From contig NZ_BONI01000007.1 in the NCBI RefSeq assembly GCF_016862635.1, positions 62,001-126,000 on the forward strand: 64,000 bases of DNA, written 5' to 3'. The position numbers were made by a program, and so were the translations under genes. Positions 50,388 to 59,990 of this stretch are shown in pieces; position 1 is the stretch's first letter, and each line of letters starts with the position of its first letter. The notes beneath the pieces were generated by a model, which saw only the letters and a program-made list of their open reading frames with translations, searched no databases and was not told where the DNA came from. Origin of the DNA: Catellatospora coxensis (lineage in GTDB: Bacteria > Actinomycetota > Actinomycetes > Mycobacteriales > Micromonosporaceae).

Positions 50388-52961
50388 CTAGCGCACGTAA
50401 CTCGTGGTGCGCTGGCGGGCGGGCCGCCCGGCGGCCGCGGCGATGGCGTGCAGCTGTTCCACCGTACGGGCCGAGCCGTGCGCCGATCCGGCCATCCGGG
50501 AAATCGTCTCCTCCATAAGAGTGCCCCCGAGGTCGTTGCAGCCGCCGTCGAGCATGGCCACGGTGCCCTCGTCGCCCAGCTTCACCCAGGAGCACTGGAT
50601 GTTGGGGATGCGCCCGTGCAGCAGCAGCCGGGCCATCGCGTGCACCACCCGGTTCTCCCGCCAGGTCGCCCCCGCGCGCGAGATGCCGGCCAGGTAGATC
50701 GGGGCGTTGGTGTGCACGAACGGCAGCGCCACGAACTCGGTGAAGCCGCCGGTGCGGTCCTGCAGCCCGGCCAGCACCCGGAAGTGGCCCAGCCAGTGCC
50801 TCGGGTGGTCGACGTGGCCGTACATCATCGTGGAGCTGGACCGGATGCCCAGCCGGTGCGCCGTCTCGACGGTCTCCACCCAGGCCGAGGTGGGCAGCTT
50901 GCCCTTGGTCAGCACCCAGCGCACCTCGTCGTCGAGGATCTCCGCGGCGGTGCCCGGAATGGTGTCCAGGCCCGCGTCCCGCAGCCGGGCCAGCCAGTCC
51001 TGCACGGACACGCCCGCCTTCGCGGCGGCGGTGACGATCTCCATCGGCGAGAAGGCGTGCACGTGCATGCCCGGCACCCGCGCCTTCACCGCGCGGACCA
51101 GGTCCGGATACACCGACACGGGCAGCTGCGGGTCGATGCCGCCCTGCACGCAGATCTCGGTCGCGCCGTCGTTCCAGGCCTCCTCGGCCCGGTCGGCGAC
51201 CTGTTCGACACTCAGCCGGTACGCGTCGGCGTCGCGTTCACGCTGCGCGAACGCGCAGAACCGGCAGCCCACGTAACACACGTTCGAGAAGTTGATGTTC
51301 CGGTTGACCACATAGGTGACGTCGTCCCCGACCGTGTCCCGGCGTACGTCGTCGGCGATGCGGCACAGCTCGTCCAGCGCCGCCCCGTCGGCGTGCAGCA
51401 GGGCCAGCGCCGCCTCCTCGTGCTGCGCCTCCAGCAGCGCCGCGGGGTTCTCCCGGGCGATCCGCAGCCCGGCCGCGAGCGCACCCAGACTGACCGCGGG
51501 ACCCGCCCCGGCGTCCACGCCACCGGTCCCCGCGCCGGCCTGCGCGGCGTCGACCGAGTCCCCGCGCCGGGCAGCGCCCACGGCCGCCTCGCCGACCGCG
51601 GACCAGTCGCCGTACACCGTGTCGAAGTCGCCGCGGCGGTCGCCGGTGCGCCCCTCGGCGTCGATCTCCCGGTGCAGGTCGATCCGGCCGACCCCGCCCT
51701 CCACCTCGGGCTCCTGCCACGGGCGGCCGGTCACCGGCGCGTCCGCGACGGCCATGCCCTGCCCGTCGGCCAGCGCGAGCACGTGCGGGTGCAGCCGCGG
51801 GTCGAGCCACCGCTCCGCGCCGCGCACGTACCCCGGATACACCGTCAGCCGCTCCCGCAGCTCGAACCCGGCCGCCTCGGTCAGCGCCGCCAACTCGTCC
51901 AGATGCGGCCAGGGCCGTTCCGGGTTCACATGGTCGGGCGTCAGCGGCGACACCCCGCCCCAGTCGTCGATCCCGGCCTTGACCAGCAGCTCGAACGACG
52001 CGTCGATCAGATTCGGCGGGGCCTGGATGCGCATGCCCGGGCCCGTCAGCAGCCGCGTCACCGCGACCGTGGCGGCCAGGTCGAGCACGGACGCGTCGGG
52101 AGTGGAGCGCATCGCCGTGTCCGGCTTGGCCCGGAAGTTCTGCACGATGATCTCTTGCAGGTGCCCGTACTCGCGGGCGCTGCGCCGCATCTCGAAGATC
52201 GCGTCGACGCGCTCGGCGTGCGTCTCGCCGATGCCGATCAGGATGCCGGTGGTGAACGGCACCCCCACCCGGCCCGCGTCGGCCAGCACCCGCAGCCGCA
52301 CCGCGGGCTCCTTGTCCGGCGAGCCGTAGTGCGGGCCGCCCGGCTCCGACCACAGCCGCGTCGCGGTCGTCTCCAGCATCATGCCCATGCTCGGCGCCAC
52401 CGGCCGCAGCCGCTGCAGATCCGCCCAGCTCATGACACCCGGGTTCAGATGCGGCAGCAGCCCGGTCTCCTCCAGCACCGCGATCGCCACCGAACGCAGG
52501 TAGTCGATCGTGGAGGCGTACCCCCGCTCGGTCAGCCACTGCTGCGCCGCCGGCCACCGCTCCTCCGGCCGGTCGCCCAGCGTGAACAGCGCCTCCTTGC
52601 AGCCCAGCGCCGCGCCCTGCCGGGCGATCGCCAGCACCTCGTCCCGGTCCAGGTAGGCCGCGGGCAGCCGGTGCGGCACCGTCGCGAACGTGCAGTAGTG
52701 GCATCGGTCACGGCACAGCCTGGTCAGCGGGATGAACACCTTCTTCGAGTACGTGATCACGCCCGGCCGCCCGGCGTCGCGCAACCCCGCGTCGCGTACC
52801 CCCGAAGCCAGCGCCAGCAGCTCGTCGAACGCCTCCCCCGAGGCGCTGAGCAGGGCCGTCGCCTCGGCTGCGTCCAATGCCCTCCCCGCCGCCGCGCGCT
52901 TGAGCGCACGGTTGATCTCCGCGGAACCGACCACCGGCTGGGCAACGACCTCGCTGGACAT
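50388..52961 (-). CDS. fbiC: FO synthase, fused CofG-CofH (FbiC)
   Basis: An 857-residue bifunctional radical SAM enzyme that makes FO (7,8-didemethyl-8-hydroxy-5-deazariboflavin), the chromophore of F420, from a riboflavin-pathway intermediate and tyrosine. I start at the ATG at 52961; the length matches FbiC of M. tuberculosis (about 856). The N-terminal CofG half has the cluster motif CRDRCHYC (Cys83, Cys87, Cys90). The C-terminal CofH half has CYVGCRFC near residue 550. An Ala/Gly-rich linker joins them. It is divergent from fbiA with 58 bases between, so the F420 genes may share a control region. Confidence 0.95.
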   Translation of the reverse strand: MSSEVVAQPVVGSAEINRALKRAAAGRALDAAEATALLSASGEAFDELLALASGVRDAGLRDAGRPGVITYSKKVFIPLTRLCRDRCHYCTFATVPHRLPAAYLDRDEVLAIARQGAALGCKEALFTLGDRPEERWPAAQQWLTERGYASTIDYLRSVAIAVLEETGLLPHLNPGVMSWADLQRLRPVAPSMGMMLETTATRLWSEPGGPHYGSPDKEPAVRLRVLADAGRVGVPFTTGILIGIGETHAERVDAIFEMRRSAREYGHLQEIIVQNFRAKPDTAMRSTPDASVLDLAATVAVTRLLTGPGMRIQAPPNLIDASFELLVKAGIDDWGGVSPLTPDHVNPERPWPHLDELAALTEAAGFELRERLTVYPGYVRGAERWLDPRLHPHVLALADGQGMAVADAPVTGRPWQEPEVEGGVGRIDLHREIDAEGRTGDRRGDFDTVYGDWSAVGEAAVGAARRGDSVDAAQAGAGTGGVDAGAGPAVSLGALAAGLRIARENPAALLEAQHEEAALALLHADGAALDELCRIADDVRRDTVGDDVTYVVNRNINFSNVCYVGCRFCAFAQRERDADAYRLSVEQVADRAEEAWNDGATEICVQGGIDPQLPVSVYPDLVRAVKARVPGMHVHAFSPMEIVTAAAKAGVSVQDWLARLRDAGLDTIPGTAAEILDDEVRWVLTKGKLPTSAWVETVETAHRLGIRSSSTMMYGHVDHPRHWLGHFRVLAGLQDRTGGFTEFVALPFVHTNAPIYLAGISRAGATWRENRVVHAMARLLLHGRIPNIQCSWVKLGDEGTVAMLDGGCNDLGGTLMEETISRMAGSAHGSARTVEQLHAIAAAAGRPARQRTTSYVR

Positions 52962-53019
52962 GGAGGCCAGCCTACGACCCTGGCCTCGCCGTCCTCCCGC
53001 GGTGCGGGAGGATGTCGCC

Positions 53020-53985
53020 ATGCGGATCGTGGTGCTGGCAGGTGGCATCGGCGGCGCGCGTTTCCTCGCCGGGGTACGGGCCCACGCCCGCGCCACCGGC
53101 GACGAGGTGACCGCCGTCGTCAACGTGGGCGACGACGTGTGGATGCACGGGCTGCGCATCACCCCCGACCTCGACTCCGTCATGTACACCCTCGGCGGCG
53201 GCATCGACCCCGACCGCGGCTGGGGCCGAGCCGGCGAGACCTGGACCGTCAAGGAGGAGCTCGCCAAGTACGGTGCCGAGCCCACCTGGTTCGGTCTCGG
53301 CGACCGCGACATCGCCACCCACCTGGTGCGCACCCGCATGCTCAACGCCGGCTACCCGCTGTCCGCCGTCGTCGCCGCGCTCTGCGACCGCTGGCAGCCC
53401 GGCATCACCCTGCTGCCCGCCACCGACGACCGCCTCGAAACCCACGTCGTGGTCGCGGCCGAGGACGGCAGCGGCGACCAGGCGATCCACTTCCAGGAAT
53501 GGTGGGTACGCCACCGCGCCGCGCTGCCCGCCAAACAGTTCCGCTTCGTCGGCGCCGACACCGCCAAACCCGCGGCAGGCGTGCTCGACGCGCTCCAGGC
53601 CGCCGACATCGTGCTGCTCGCCCCCAGCAACCCCGTCGTGTCCATCGCGCCCGTGCTGGCCGTCAGCGCCCTGCGCGACGCCCTCGTCAACGGCCCCGCC
53701 CCCGTCGTCGGCGTCTCCCCCATCATCGGCGGCAGCCCCGTCCGCGGCATGGCCGACAAGTGCCTGTCCGCCGTGGACGTCGAATGCTCCGCCCAGGGCG
53801 TCGGCCGCCTCCTCGGCGCCCGCACCGCCGGCGGCGTGCTCGACGGCTGGCTCGTCGACGAGACCGCCGACGCCGCCACCGACGTCCCCGGCGTACGCGT
53901 ACGCGCCGTACCCCTGTGGATGACCGACGACGACGCCACCGCCGCCATGGTTCGCGCAGCCCTGGAGTTGGGCGGCGTCGCGTGA
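53020..53985 (+). CDS. fbiA: 2-phospho-L-lactate transferase-type F420 enzyme (CofD/FbiA)
   Basis: A 321-residue enzyme from the ATG at 53020. It joins a phosphoenolpyruvate- or lactate-derived guanylated donor to FO, giving dehydro-F420-0 or F420-0. The opening [20 protein letters not shown] and the segments [46 protein letters not shown] and [14 protein letters not shown] are characteristic of CofD. It is followed by a tiny 16-codon reading frame and then fbiB, with start/stop overlaps at both joints. Confidence 0.95.
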   Translation: MRIVVLAGGIGGARFLAGVRAHARATGDEVTAVVNVGDDVWMHGLRITPDLDSVMYTLGGGIDPDRGWGRAGETWTVKEELAKYGAEPTWFGLGDRDIATHLVRTRMLNAGYPLSAVVAALCDRWQPGITLLPATDDRLETHVVVAAEDGSGDQAIHFQEWWVRHRAALPAKQFRFVGADTAKPAAGVLDALQAADIVLLAPSNPVVSIAPVLAVSALRDALVNGPAPVVGVSPIIGGSPVRGMADKCLSAVDVECSAQGVGRLLGARTAGGVLDGWLVDETADAATDVPGVRVRAVPLWMTDDDATAAMVRAALELGGVA

Positions 53986-54032
53986 ACGAGCACACTGGTC
54001 ACGGCAGCGAGCGTTACGAGGTGGCGGCATGA
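53982..54032 (+). CDS. Possible 16-codon coupling peptide between fbiA and fbiB
   Basis: A GTG at 53982 overlaps the fbiA stop (GTGA), and the frame ends in a TGA that overlaps the fbiB ATG (ATGA). The peptide would be [16 protein letters not shown]. It could let ribosomes pass from fbiA to fbiB by reinitiation. It may equally be chance, since no ribosome site is obvious and the peptide has no known relatives. Confidence 0.3.
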   Translation: MNEHTGHGSERYEVAA

Positions 54033-54796
54033 TCGACGGTTTCAGCGTGCACCCGGTCCGCGGCATCCCGGACGTGCAGCCCGGTGACGACCTCGCCAAG
54101 CTCATCGTCGGCGCGGCCCCGTGGCTCGCCGACGGGGACATCCTCGTCGTCACCAGCAAGATCGTGTCGAAGTCGGAGGGTGCGCTCGCCTCGGTGCCCG
54201 TCGGGGGGCCTGAGCGGGAGGCTGCCCGGGAGCAGGTGCTGCGGTCCCAGACGGCGCGGCCGGTGGCCACGCGGGGGCATACGCGGATCGTGCAGACCCA
54301 TCACGGGTTCGTGATGGCGTCCGCCGGAATCGACAACTCCAACGTCGACCGGTCCCAGCTCGTGCTGCTGCCCGTGGATCCGGACGCGTCGGCGCGGGGG
54401 CTGCGTGAGGCGCTGCGGGAGCAGTACGGGCTCGACGTTGCCGTGATCGTCAGCGACACCATGGGGCGGCCGTGGCGTAACGGGCTGACCGATGTCGCCC
54501 TGGGGTGTGCGGGGATCGAGCCGTTGCGGGACCACCGTGGGGAGACGGATCCGTACGGCAACGAGCTGCAGATCACGCAGATGGCTGTCGTGGACGAGAT
54601 CGCGGCTGCTGCGGAGCTGGTGAAGGGGAAGGTGGATCGGGTGCCGGTCGCGGTCGTACGCGGGCTGCTCACGTCCACGCGGGACAGCAGCGGGGTCGTG
54701 CCGACGTTGGTACGGGATGCGGAGCACGATCTGTTCTCGCTCGGCACTGCGGAGGCGCGGGAGCAGGGACGGGTGGAGGCGCTCGGGCAGGCCTGA
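54029..54796 (+). CDS. fbiB: Coenzyme F420-0:L-glutamate ligase (CofE/FbiB N-terminal type)
   Basis: A 255-residue ligase adding glutamates to F420-0 with GTP. Motifs are GDILVVTSKIVSKSEG, HGFVMASAGIDNSNVD, VIVSDTMGRPWRNGLTDVALGCAG and DEIAAAAELVKGK. It consists of the CofE domain only. Mycobacterial FbiB (about 448 residues) carries an extra C-terminal nitroreductase-like domain that reduces dehydro-F420-0, and it is absent here. A separate reductase elsewhere in the genome would then be needed. Codon use becomes less GC-extreme toward its 3' end, next to the atypical locus that follows. Confidence 0.93.
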   Translation: MIDGFSVHPVRGIPDVQPGDDLAKLIVGAAPWLADGDILVVTSKIVSKSEGALASVPVGGPEREAAREQVLRSQTARPVATRGHTRIVQTHHGFVMASAGIDNSNVDRSQLVLLPVDPDASARGLREALREQYGLDVAVIVSDTMGRPWRNGLTDVALGCAGIEPLRDHRGETDPYGNELQITQMAVVDEIAAAAELVKGKVDRVPVAVVRGLLTSTRDSSGVVPTLVRDAEHDLFSLGTAEAREQGRVEALGQA

Positions 54797-54815
54797 TCCA
54801 CAGGCGCTCGCCGAG

Positions 54816-54824
54816 TTATCCACA
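54816..54824 (+). other. DnaA-box-like 9-mer
   Basis: TTATCCACA is a perfect match to the classical DnaA box. A related TGATCCACAGG lies 20 bases upstream. With only one or two sites, an origin is not indicated. Confidence 0.3.
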
Positions 54825-54951
54825 GGTGGCCCGGTAAGGGCTGTGCTCAGCGTGGTCAATCCGTTACCCTGCCCGCAGACGTGACTCCGGCGGGTGTGGA
54901 TCGATCGGTGCCGGAGACGTCCCCATTGCGCGCTTCTTTGGGGAGGGAAGC

Positions 54952-55377
54952 ATGCCTGAACGACGCGTACCGGAACGACTCACCGTGGACCTGGCCGGGC
55001 TGCGAGAGGTCCGTACGGATCTGCGCCGCGATACCGACGAAGCCTTGCGCCCAGGCCTGACTACCGCACGGCGTCAGCTGGATTATGGAGTTCGATTCTG
55101 TCTGGCCCTGGACTGCGCCGAAGGACGAGCCGCGCGGGCTTCAGTCGGTCACGTACTGGCTCAACACCGGAAGAACGCGGAGTACCAACTTCGGGTAGCC
55201 GAAGGCCTCGCCCTTGCGCTTGAACGGATTGTCGAGAACTACTCTAACGCAGACATGCGGGCCGCGGCACGCATCACCGAGGTTGAGTCTGAACTCAGTA
55301 GAGCGATCGCCCAACTAGAGAAGGCCGACCATGACAAGCAGGGTCCGCCGGCGCCACAGCGCGGGATGCTCCGATGA
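54952..55377 (+). CDS. Small helical protein of a type VII secretion-like locus
   Basis: A 141-residue helical protein from an ATG preceded by GGGAGGGAAG. It contains no clear family motif. Long amphipathic helices (LRRDTDEALRPGLTTARRQLDYGV, HRKNAEYQLRVAEGLALALERIVENYSNAD) and the absence of a signal peptide resemble WXG100/ESX-like proteins. The canonical WXG turn is not evident. It precedes a proline-rich protein and a mycosin in a tight operon (the next start overlaps its stop), which is the main reason for the call. Base composition here is less GC-rich than its neighbours. Confidence 0.6.
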   Translation: MPERRVPERLTVDLAGLREVRTDLRRDTDEALRPGLTTARRQLDYGVRFCLALDCAEGRAARASVGHVLAQHRKNAEYQLRVAEGLALALERIVENYSNADMRAAARITEVESELSRAIAQLEKADHDKQGPPAPQRGMLR

Positions 55378-56618
55378 ACACCGGACCTTCAGGAATGCTG
55401 CGTCACGAAGGCGGCTACACCGCAACGTCCCAGGACGCGTTGACGAGATGGCCCACTCAGGGACGTACGAACTGGGTGGCGGTGGACCCTCCACGAGTCT
55501 GGGACATGCTTCGCCACGAAGACGATGAACTCGGCTGGGAGCAGGTTAAAGGTCTCAGAGCGATGGCCAGCCTACTGATGGCACAAGCGGACAAGCTAAC
55601 CCGGCAACGCGACACGCTCGCCCGAATGTGGCCAGCCGATCAGAGCCAAGCAGCCGCAATGGCGCTCAGACGACTCGACATTTTGATCGCAAGCATGCGC
55701 CAAGACAGTGAAGACGCGATCCAGAACGCTTTGGCGATTGACGGCATCATGGCGGCCACTGCCAAAGCGAAGCGCGAGGTTCACAAGATCGTACAGGCAT
55801 GGGAATTGACGACGAACGACGGCGGACCCGAGTGGTGGGACCGCGAGGCGACGCGACTCAGCTACCTAACTGAACAAACTATGGATGCCACTGAGCGCGC
55901 GATCCGCGAACACAGGTCACAAATAGTTAGTCCCGCACCGCAATCAATCCAGACGTCCGCAGGCCTAGAAGCGCCCCCGCCCCCGCCCCCGCCAACAACG
56001 AGCACCACGACTCGCGATAGCACCGTGGGCCCGCCACGCCCTCGCGCGTTAATCGTTCCGCCACCAGTGCCTGGTCGCCCGCCATTTATCGAGCCCTTGC
56101 CGTCGGATACCGGCCCGGACCTCCAAGGCTATATTCCACCAGCGCCCGCGTTGCCTGGCCAGCCGGTTTCCATGTTGCCCATATCACCCGGAAGTCCGTA
56201 CGCGCCTTATGGCGGCGCATACGTTCTGCCCGGACCTGGGGTTGGTCAGAATGGCTATGTCGTGGCGCTTCCTCCCGCCGGCTCTGGAGCGGCGGCAACG
56301 GTGTACACGCCCCCTCGCACAAGTTCAGCAGGCATGCCAGGAATGATGCCAATTCCCATGGGCGGACCAGGTCAGACGACCCAAAGCGGAGATGGAGCTT
56401 ACCGGCGTACTGCTAACACACGCTGGGAGATTGCATACGGAGTTTCGCCAGTGATTCAGCCGGGCCATTCGACCGAAACGCGTGAGCCTTCCGCACAGGA
56501 GACCGAGGAAACGTTCCGTCAGTGGTTCACTCAGTCTGCCATGCCGTGGCGACTCGACAGCGAGCCAATGGCGCAAGCACCTATCGTCACCATCCGCCGA
56601 GGAGTTCCTCACTCGTGA
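55374..56618 (+). CDS. Proline-rich protein of the type VII secretion-like locus
   Basis: A 414-residue protein. The N-terminal 180 residues are helical (LGWEQVKGLRAMASLLMAQADKLTRQRDTLARMWPADQSQAAAMALRRLD), resembling the helical bundle of large ESX/PPE-type substrates. The rest is Pro/Gly-rich and disordered (eight consecutive prolines near residue 205, then PGSPYAPYGGAYVLPGPGVGQNGY). There is no signal peptide. Codon use and AT content differ from the surrounding genes, suggesting recent transfer or relaxed selection. Its start and stop overlap the neighbouring genes. It may be a substrate or adaptor processed by the mycosin next door. Confidence 0.65.
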   Translation: MNTGPSGMLRHEGGYTATSQDALTRWPTQGRTNWVAVDPPRVWDMLRHEDDELGWEQVKGLRAMASLLMAQADKLTRQRDTLARMWPADQSQAAAMALRRLDILIASMRQDSEDAIQNALAIDGIMAATAKAKREVHKIVQAWELTTNDGGPEWWDREATRLSYLTEQTMDATERAIREHRSQIVSPAPQSIQTSAGLEAPPPPPPPTTSTTTRDSTVGPPRPRALIVPPPVPGRPPFIEPLPSDTGPDLQGYIPPAPALPGQPVSMLPISPGSPYAPYGGAYVLPGPGVGQNGYVVALPPAGSGAAATVYTPPRTSSAGMPGMMPIPMGGPGQTTQSGDGAYRRTANTRWEIAYGVSPVIQPGHSTETREPSAQETEETFRQWFTQSAMPWRLDSEPMAQAPIVTIRRGVPHS

Positions 56619-57682
56619 ATCTCCAGATACGCCTTGCGCACCTCGCGGTAGCAGCATTGATGTCGGCGCTAATAAATCCACTCCCTTCAGTTGCCGCCAC
56701 CGATGAAGTAGCCGACGGCCAGTGGTTTCATGGATTCCTTCGAACGGCCGAAGCCCACAAGACCTCCGACGGGGCTGGAGTCAAAGTCGCAGTTATAGAT
56801 ACAGGCGTCGATGCCACGCATCCTGACCTAAGCGGCTCAGTTCTCCCCGGTGCGGACTTCAGTCCTGAGGGACCGAGCAAGGGAACCGTGGACAAGGACG
56901 GGCACGGCACGGGCATGGCAAGCCTCATCGCCGGCCATGGACGAGTAATGGGCATTGCCCCAGGGGCAAAGGTGGTCCCAATCCGACAGTCAATTCACGG
57001 GCGGGGTGCCACAGCCGACATCGCGAGGTCGATCGAATGGGCTGTCGCGCAGGGCGACATCCAGATAATCTCCATTTCGCTGGCCGACGGCTTCGATGAT
57101 CCATCAGTCAGAACGGCCGTTAAGGCAGCGCTTGACGCCGACATCGTCGTCGTCGCGGGCGTCGGCAACGACCCTCAACAGCCGGTCGGCTACCCCGCTG
57201 CCATTCCGGGAGTCGTGGCAGTCTCTGGGGTCGACAGGAACGGCCAGAACTCCAAGGCATCGGCTACAGGTTCAGCTGTTGTTATCTCTGCGCCCAGCGA
57301 CGGCATCACAAGCGCCAGTTTGAGCCACCTCTGGCAGATAGGTACCGGAACGTCCGCTGCGACGGCGATCGTCGCTGGCGCAGCGACGCTAGTACGGGCA
57401 ACCCACCCGGAACTTTCTGCCGCTGAGGTTTTTCACCGACTGACGGCTACAGCGACCGACAAGGGCCCACCAGGCCGAGATTCTGCCTATGGCCACGGAT
57501 TATTGAACCTCGTCGCTGCGCTAACGGCCGACGTTGCGCCCATCGGCCCCGACTCGCCGTCCTCAACCGAAAACGCGCCCTCAACACCAGCTAACCGGAC
57601 AGCCTTGGCTCTAATCGTGGGTGCCGTAGCGATGCTCGGAATGTTAGTCCTTCTCATCCTCAGATCAAGAAGGCGTAGGTGA
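56615..57682 (+). CDS. Mycosin-like subtilisin protease (S8, MycP type)
   Basis: A 355-residue membrane-anchored protease from the GTG at 56615, which overlaps the preceding stop. A signal peptide (about 1-28) is followed by the catalytic triad: Asp62 in VAVIDTGVDATHPDL, His97 in DGHGTGMASLIAG and Ser247 in GTGTSAATAIVAGAA. Asn185 is in the oxyanion position. A C-terminal membrane helix (about 334-351) ends in RSRRRR. Mycosins are essential parts of type VII secretion systems. Here no eccB, eccC, eccD or eccE is visible, so it is an orphan copy or serves a system encoded elsewhere. Confidence 0.88.
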   Translation: MNLQIRLAHLAVAALMSALINPLPSVAATDEVADGQWFHGFLRTAEAHKTSDGAGVKVAVIDTGVDATHPDLSGSVLPGADFSPEGPSKGTVDKDGHGTGMASLIAGHGRVMGIAPGAKVVPIRQSIHGRGATADIARSIEWAVAQGDIQIISISLADGFDDPSVRTAVKAALDADIVVVAGVGNDPQQPVGYPAAIPGVVAVSGVDRNGQNSKASATGSAVVISAPSDGITSASLSHLWQIGTGTSAATAIVAGAATLVRATHPELSAAEVFHRLTATATDKGPPGRDSAYGHGLLNLVAALTADVAPIGPDSPSSTENAPSTPANRTALALIVGAVAMLGMLVLLILRSRRRR

Positions 57683-58663
57683 GCGGCCGGCGAGCATCGC
57701 GTGACCAAGGGGGGTGAGCGTATGCAGGACGGTGTTCCGGTCGCGGAGGCTGTGCACCAAACCGGCCTCGCGCAGCACCGCCACGTGCTGGCTCGCCGCC
57801 GCAGGCGACACGTCGAGCCGCCGCGCGAGCTCTGTCGTCGTACTCCCGTCCGCCAGCAGTTCCACCACCGCAGCCCGCGTCCGCCCGAGCAACGCCGCCA
57901 ACGCCTCCGGACTCCGTACAACGGCAGCCCGCGCCTCGTGATGAACCGAGTACACCAGCACCGGCGGCAGTTCCGGGTCGAACAGGCAGACCGGCTTGCT
58001 GGGCGTCTTGAAGTACGACGGCACCAGCTGCAGCCCGCGCCCTTCGAGGTAAACATCCCGATTCGACGGATACTCGGAGATCTCCAGCACGCTGCCGTCG
58101 AACCGCACCGTCGGGTGCAGCGTGTTCAGCAGCCCTTCCGTACCGGATTCGAGCATGGTGCGGGCGCGCAGCCCGCGGTCGGCGTCGACGGCGGTCCGCA
58201 CCCGGTCCCACATCGGCGCGATGGCCGTCTCGTGATACCGGCTGATGGCCGTGCCAAGTTCGCCGAGCGCCCGGGTCGCTCCCCCGCCGACGTCGTCGAT
58301 GATGCCGGACAGGGACCCCTGCGCGTCACCCAGCGCGTTGATCTCTTTGCGCAGCCGCTCCTTGGGGGTGGACAGCACGGCTTCGAGGCCGGGCCCGAAG
58401 CCGGCGGCGGCCTCGGGCGGGGTGAGGAAGTCGGGGAAGTAGCCGACCGGCGGGTTCAGGGCGAGCAGCAGGCCGACCTGGTCGCGCAGGGCCCCGCCCG
58501 GTTTGAGGTCGGTGATCATGCGGTTCTTCCAGCCGCCCAGCAGCGGGTCGGTGCCGCGGTATCGCAGCAGGTGGATGCTGAGCGCGAGTTCCCACATCGG
58601 GTCCGGCGTCGACGAGATCCGCGTTCGGACCAGGTCGGCACTGGTGAAGTGGATACGCAGCAT
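57665..58663 (-). CDS. ArsR-type winged-helix regulator with a long N-terminal domain
   Basis: A 332-residue protein. The C-terminal 90 residues are an ArsR-like winged helix (LAALLGRTRAAVVELLADGSTTTELARRLDVSPAAASQHVAVLREAGLVHSLRDRNTVLHTLTPLG). The N-terminal 230 residues open with MLRIHFTSADLVRTRISSTPDPMWELALSIHLLR. This arrangement is common in actinobacterial regulators with a DUF5937-like sensor region. No metal-binding cysteines are seen, so metal sensing is unlikely. Its end overlaps the mycosin gene by 18 bases, tail to tail. Confidence 0.85.
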   Translation of the reverse strand: MLRIHFTSADLVRTRISSTPDPMWELALSIHLLRYRGTDPLLGGWKNRMITDLKPGGALRDQVGLLLALNPPVGYFPDFLTPPEAAAGFGPGLEAVLSTPKERLRKEINALGDAQGSLSGIIDDVGGGATRALGELGTAISRYHETAIAPMWDRVRTAVDADRGLRARTMLESGTEGLLNTLHPTVRFDGSVLEISEYPSNRDVYLEGRGLQLVPSYFKTPSKPVCLFDPELPPVLVYSVHHEARAAVVRSPEALAALLGRTRAAVVELLADGSTTTELARRLDVSPAAASQHVAVLREAGLVHSLRDRNTVLHTLTPLGHAMLAGRSPTPS

Positions 58664-58925
58664 GGGCTCTCCGGGCTAGGGGTCGGCGCTGACTCTACCG
58701 GCCGAGGTGACCTGGGTCTTTAAGTCACAACCGAAAGACGTAGACCCTTCGCCGTTCGGTGGATGATCCTTGGCGCAGCCTGGGGAACCGAGGCGGCACC
58801 TCTTTACGGGGAGCGAACTCGGCCGTACGGGGGCGTACGGGGCGATGCGGTAGCGGCTGATCGGTTTGCCGGGGGGCAGGTCGATCGGCCGCTCCGTACG
58901 TGGGGCGAGGCTACGGAACCCCAGT
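58664..58925. other. Intergenic region, nothing recognised
   Basis: 262 bases between the ArsR-like gene start and the stop of the 58926 gene. It should hold the promoter of the ArsR-like gene. I see no RNA gene, repeat or clear terminator, and the small open frames here have no coding character. Confidence 0.4.
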
Positions 58926-59951
58926 TCAAAGCCATAGCGCGATGCGGTGATCCTCATCGGCCACATAGAGCGGAGCGCCCTCGCGTTCGCTGACGCCTTC
59001 GACGTGGTGCAGCGGCGCCAGGTCGGCGACCAGGGTCGGGGCGATCAGCGCCGGGCCGGTGCCGTCGGGCAGCCGGAAGCGCAGGTGACGGCAGGTGGCG
59101 TCGCGGGCGTCGGGGTGCTGCTCCAGCAGGATGGAGCCCTTGTCGAGGGCGTCGATGGAGCCGACGACGATGTCGTAGGCCCCGTCGTCGCGGGCCGAGA
59201 GGGCCCGTACGCCGAGCGGCCCCTGGCCGATGCCGGTGAGCGCGTACACCCCGGTCACGCCGAGGGTTTCCGCGCCGCTGAACAGGCCGGGCACGCCGGA
59301 CAGCTCGACCAGGATCGGCTCGCCGGCGGCGGTGACGGGCCAGCGGAGCCCGGCCAGCAGCGTGCCCCGGGCGGTGAACGCGGCTCCCTCGATGTTTACC
59401 GGGTGGTCGCCGGGGGCGAGCTGGCTGGTCCAGCGTTTGCCTTTGGCGGTGCCGCGGCGTACGGCCTCGGTGACGAAACCGGCGTGCACGACGTCCCGGA
59501 CGGGTTCGGGGGCGGCCGGGTGCCCGGTGGCGGCCAGGGCGGCGAGGGCGTCGTTGACGGCCCGGTGCAGGGCGAACCGGTGCCTGATGATCTGCAGCTG
59601 CGGCCGGGCAGATTCGCGGAAGCGGGCGACGAAGGCCCGTTTGGGCTGGAGCGGGCCGGCCTTGGAGCCGAAGTGCGAGCCGAGCACGTACACCCAGCCG
59701 TCGAGCCGGGCGAGCGCCTCCGCGTCCTCGGTGCGGCCCTCGTGCTCGCCCGCCGTCGCTTTGACGTGTTCGGCCCGCCAGCCGCCGTCGTACTGCTCGA
59801 CGAGCAGCGCCAGGCATTCCTCGGCCGGCCCTTCGTCGAGCACGGTCCAGTAGGCCCGGCGGGCGCCGAGTTCGGCGAGAAGACCTTCGTCGTGTACGGG
59901 TAGCAGGTCGCTCGCCTCGTTGCCCGCCGCGGACAGCTCCACCAGTCGCAT
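58926..59951 (-). CDS. Conserved hypothetical protein, possibly beta-propeller (DUF3616-like)
   Basis: A 341-residue protein with no signal peptide or membrane helix. Segments such as HPVNIEGAAFTARGTLLAGLRWPV, YALTGIGQGPLGVRALSARDDGAYDIVVGSIDALDKGS and VLGSHFGSKAGPLQPKRAF suggest repeated beta blades, as in DUF3616/esterase-like phytase proteins. I am not certain of the family and assign no activity. The GLR and IGQGPLGVRALS blocks look conserved. It is encoded on the same strand as manC, which begins upstream, but the 39-base gap and different theme give no functional hint. Confidence 0.6.
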   Translation of the reverse strand: MRLVELSAAGNEASDLLPVHDEGLLAELGARRAYWTVLDEGPAEECLALLVEQYDGGWRAEHVKATAGEHEGRTEDAEALARLDGWVYVLGSHFGSKAGPLQPKRAFVARFRESARPQLQIIRHRFALHRAVNDALAALAATGHPAAPEPVRDVVHAGFVTEAVRRGTAKGKRWTSQLAPGDHPVNIEGAAFTARGTLLAGLRWPVTAAGEPILVELSGVPGLFSGAETLGVTGVYALTGIGQGPLGVRALSARDDGAYDIVVGSIDALDKGSILLEQHPDARDATCRHLRFRLPDGTGPALIAPTLVADLAPLHHVEGVSEREGAPLYVADEDHRIALWL

Positions 59952-59990
59952 GGAGATCAGCGTAGGCAGTCGAGGCGAGCGGCGACCCGG

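Noticed and set aside
54797-54840. A replication origin, suggested by a perfect DnaA box
   Set aside because: Only one full box and one partial match are present. There is no AT-rich unwinding region, and dnaA and dnaN are not nearby.
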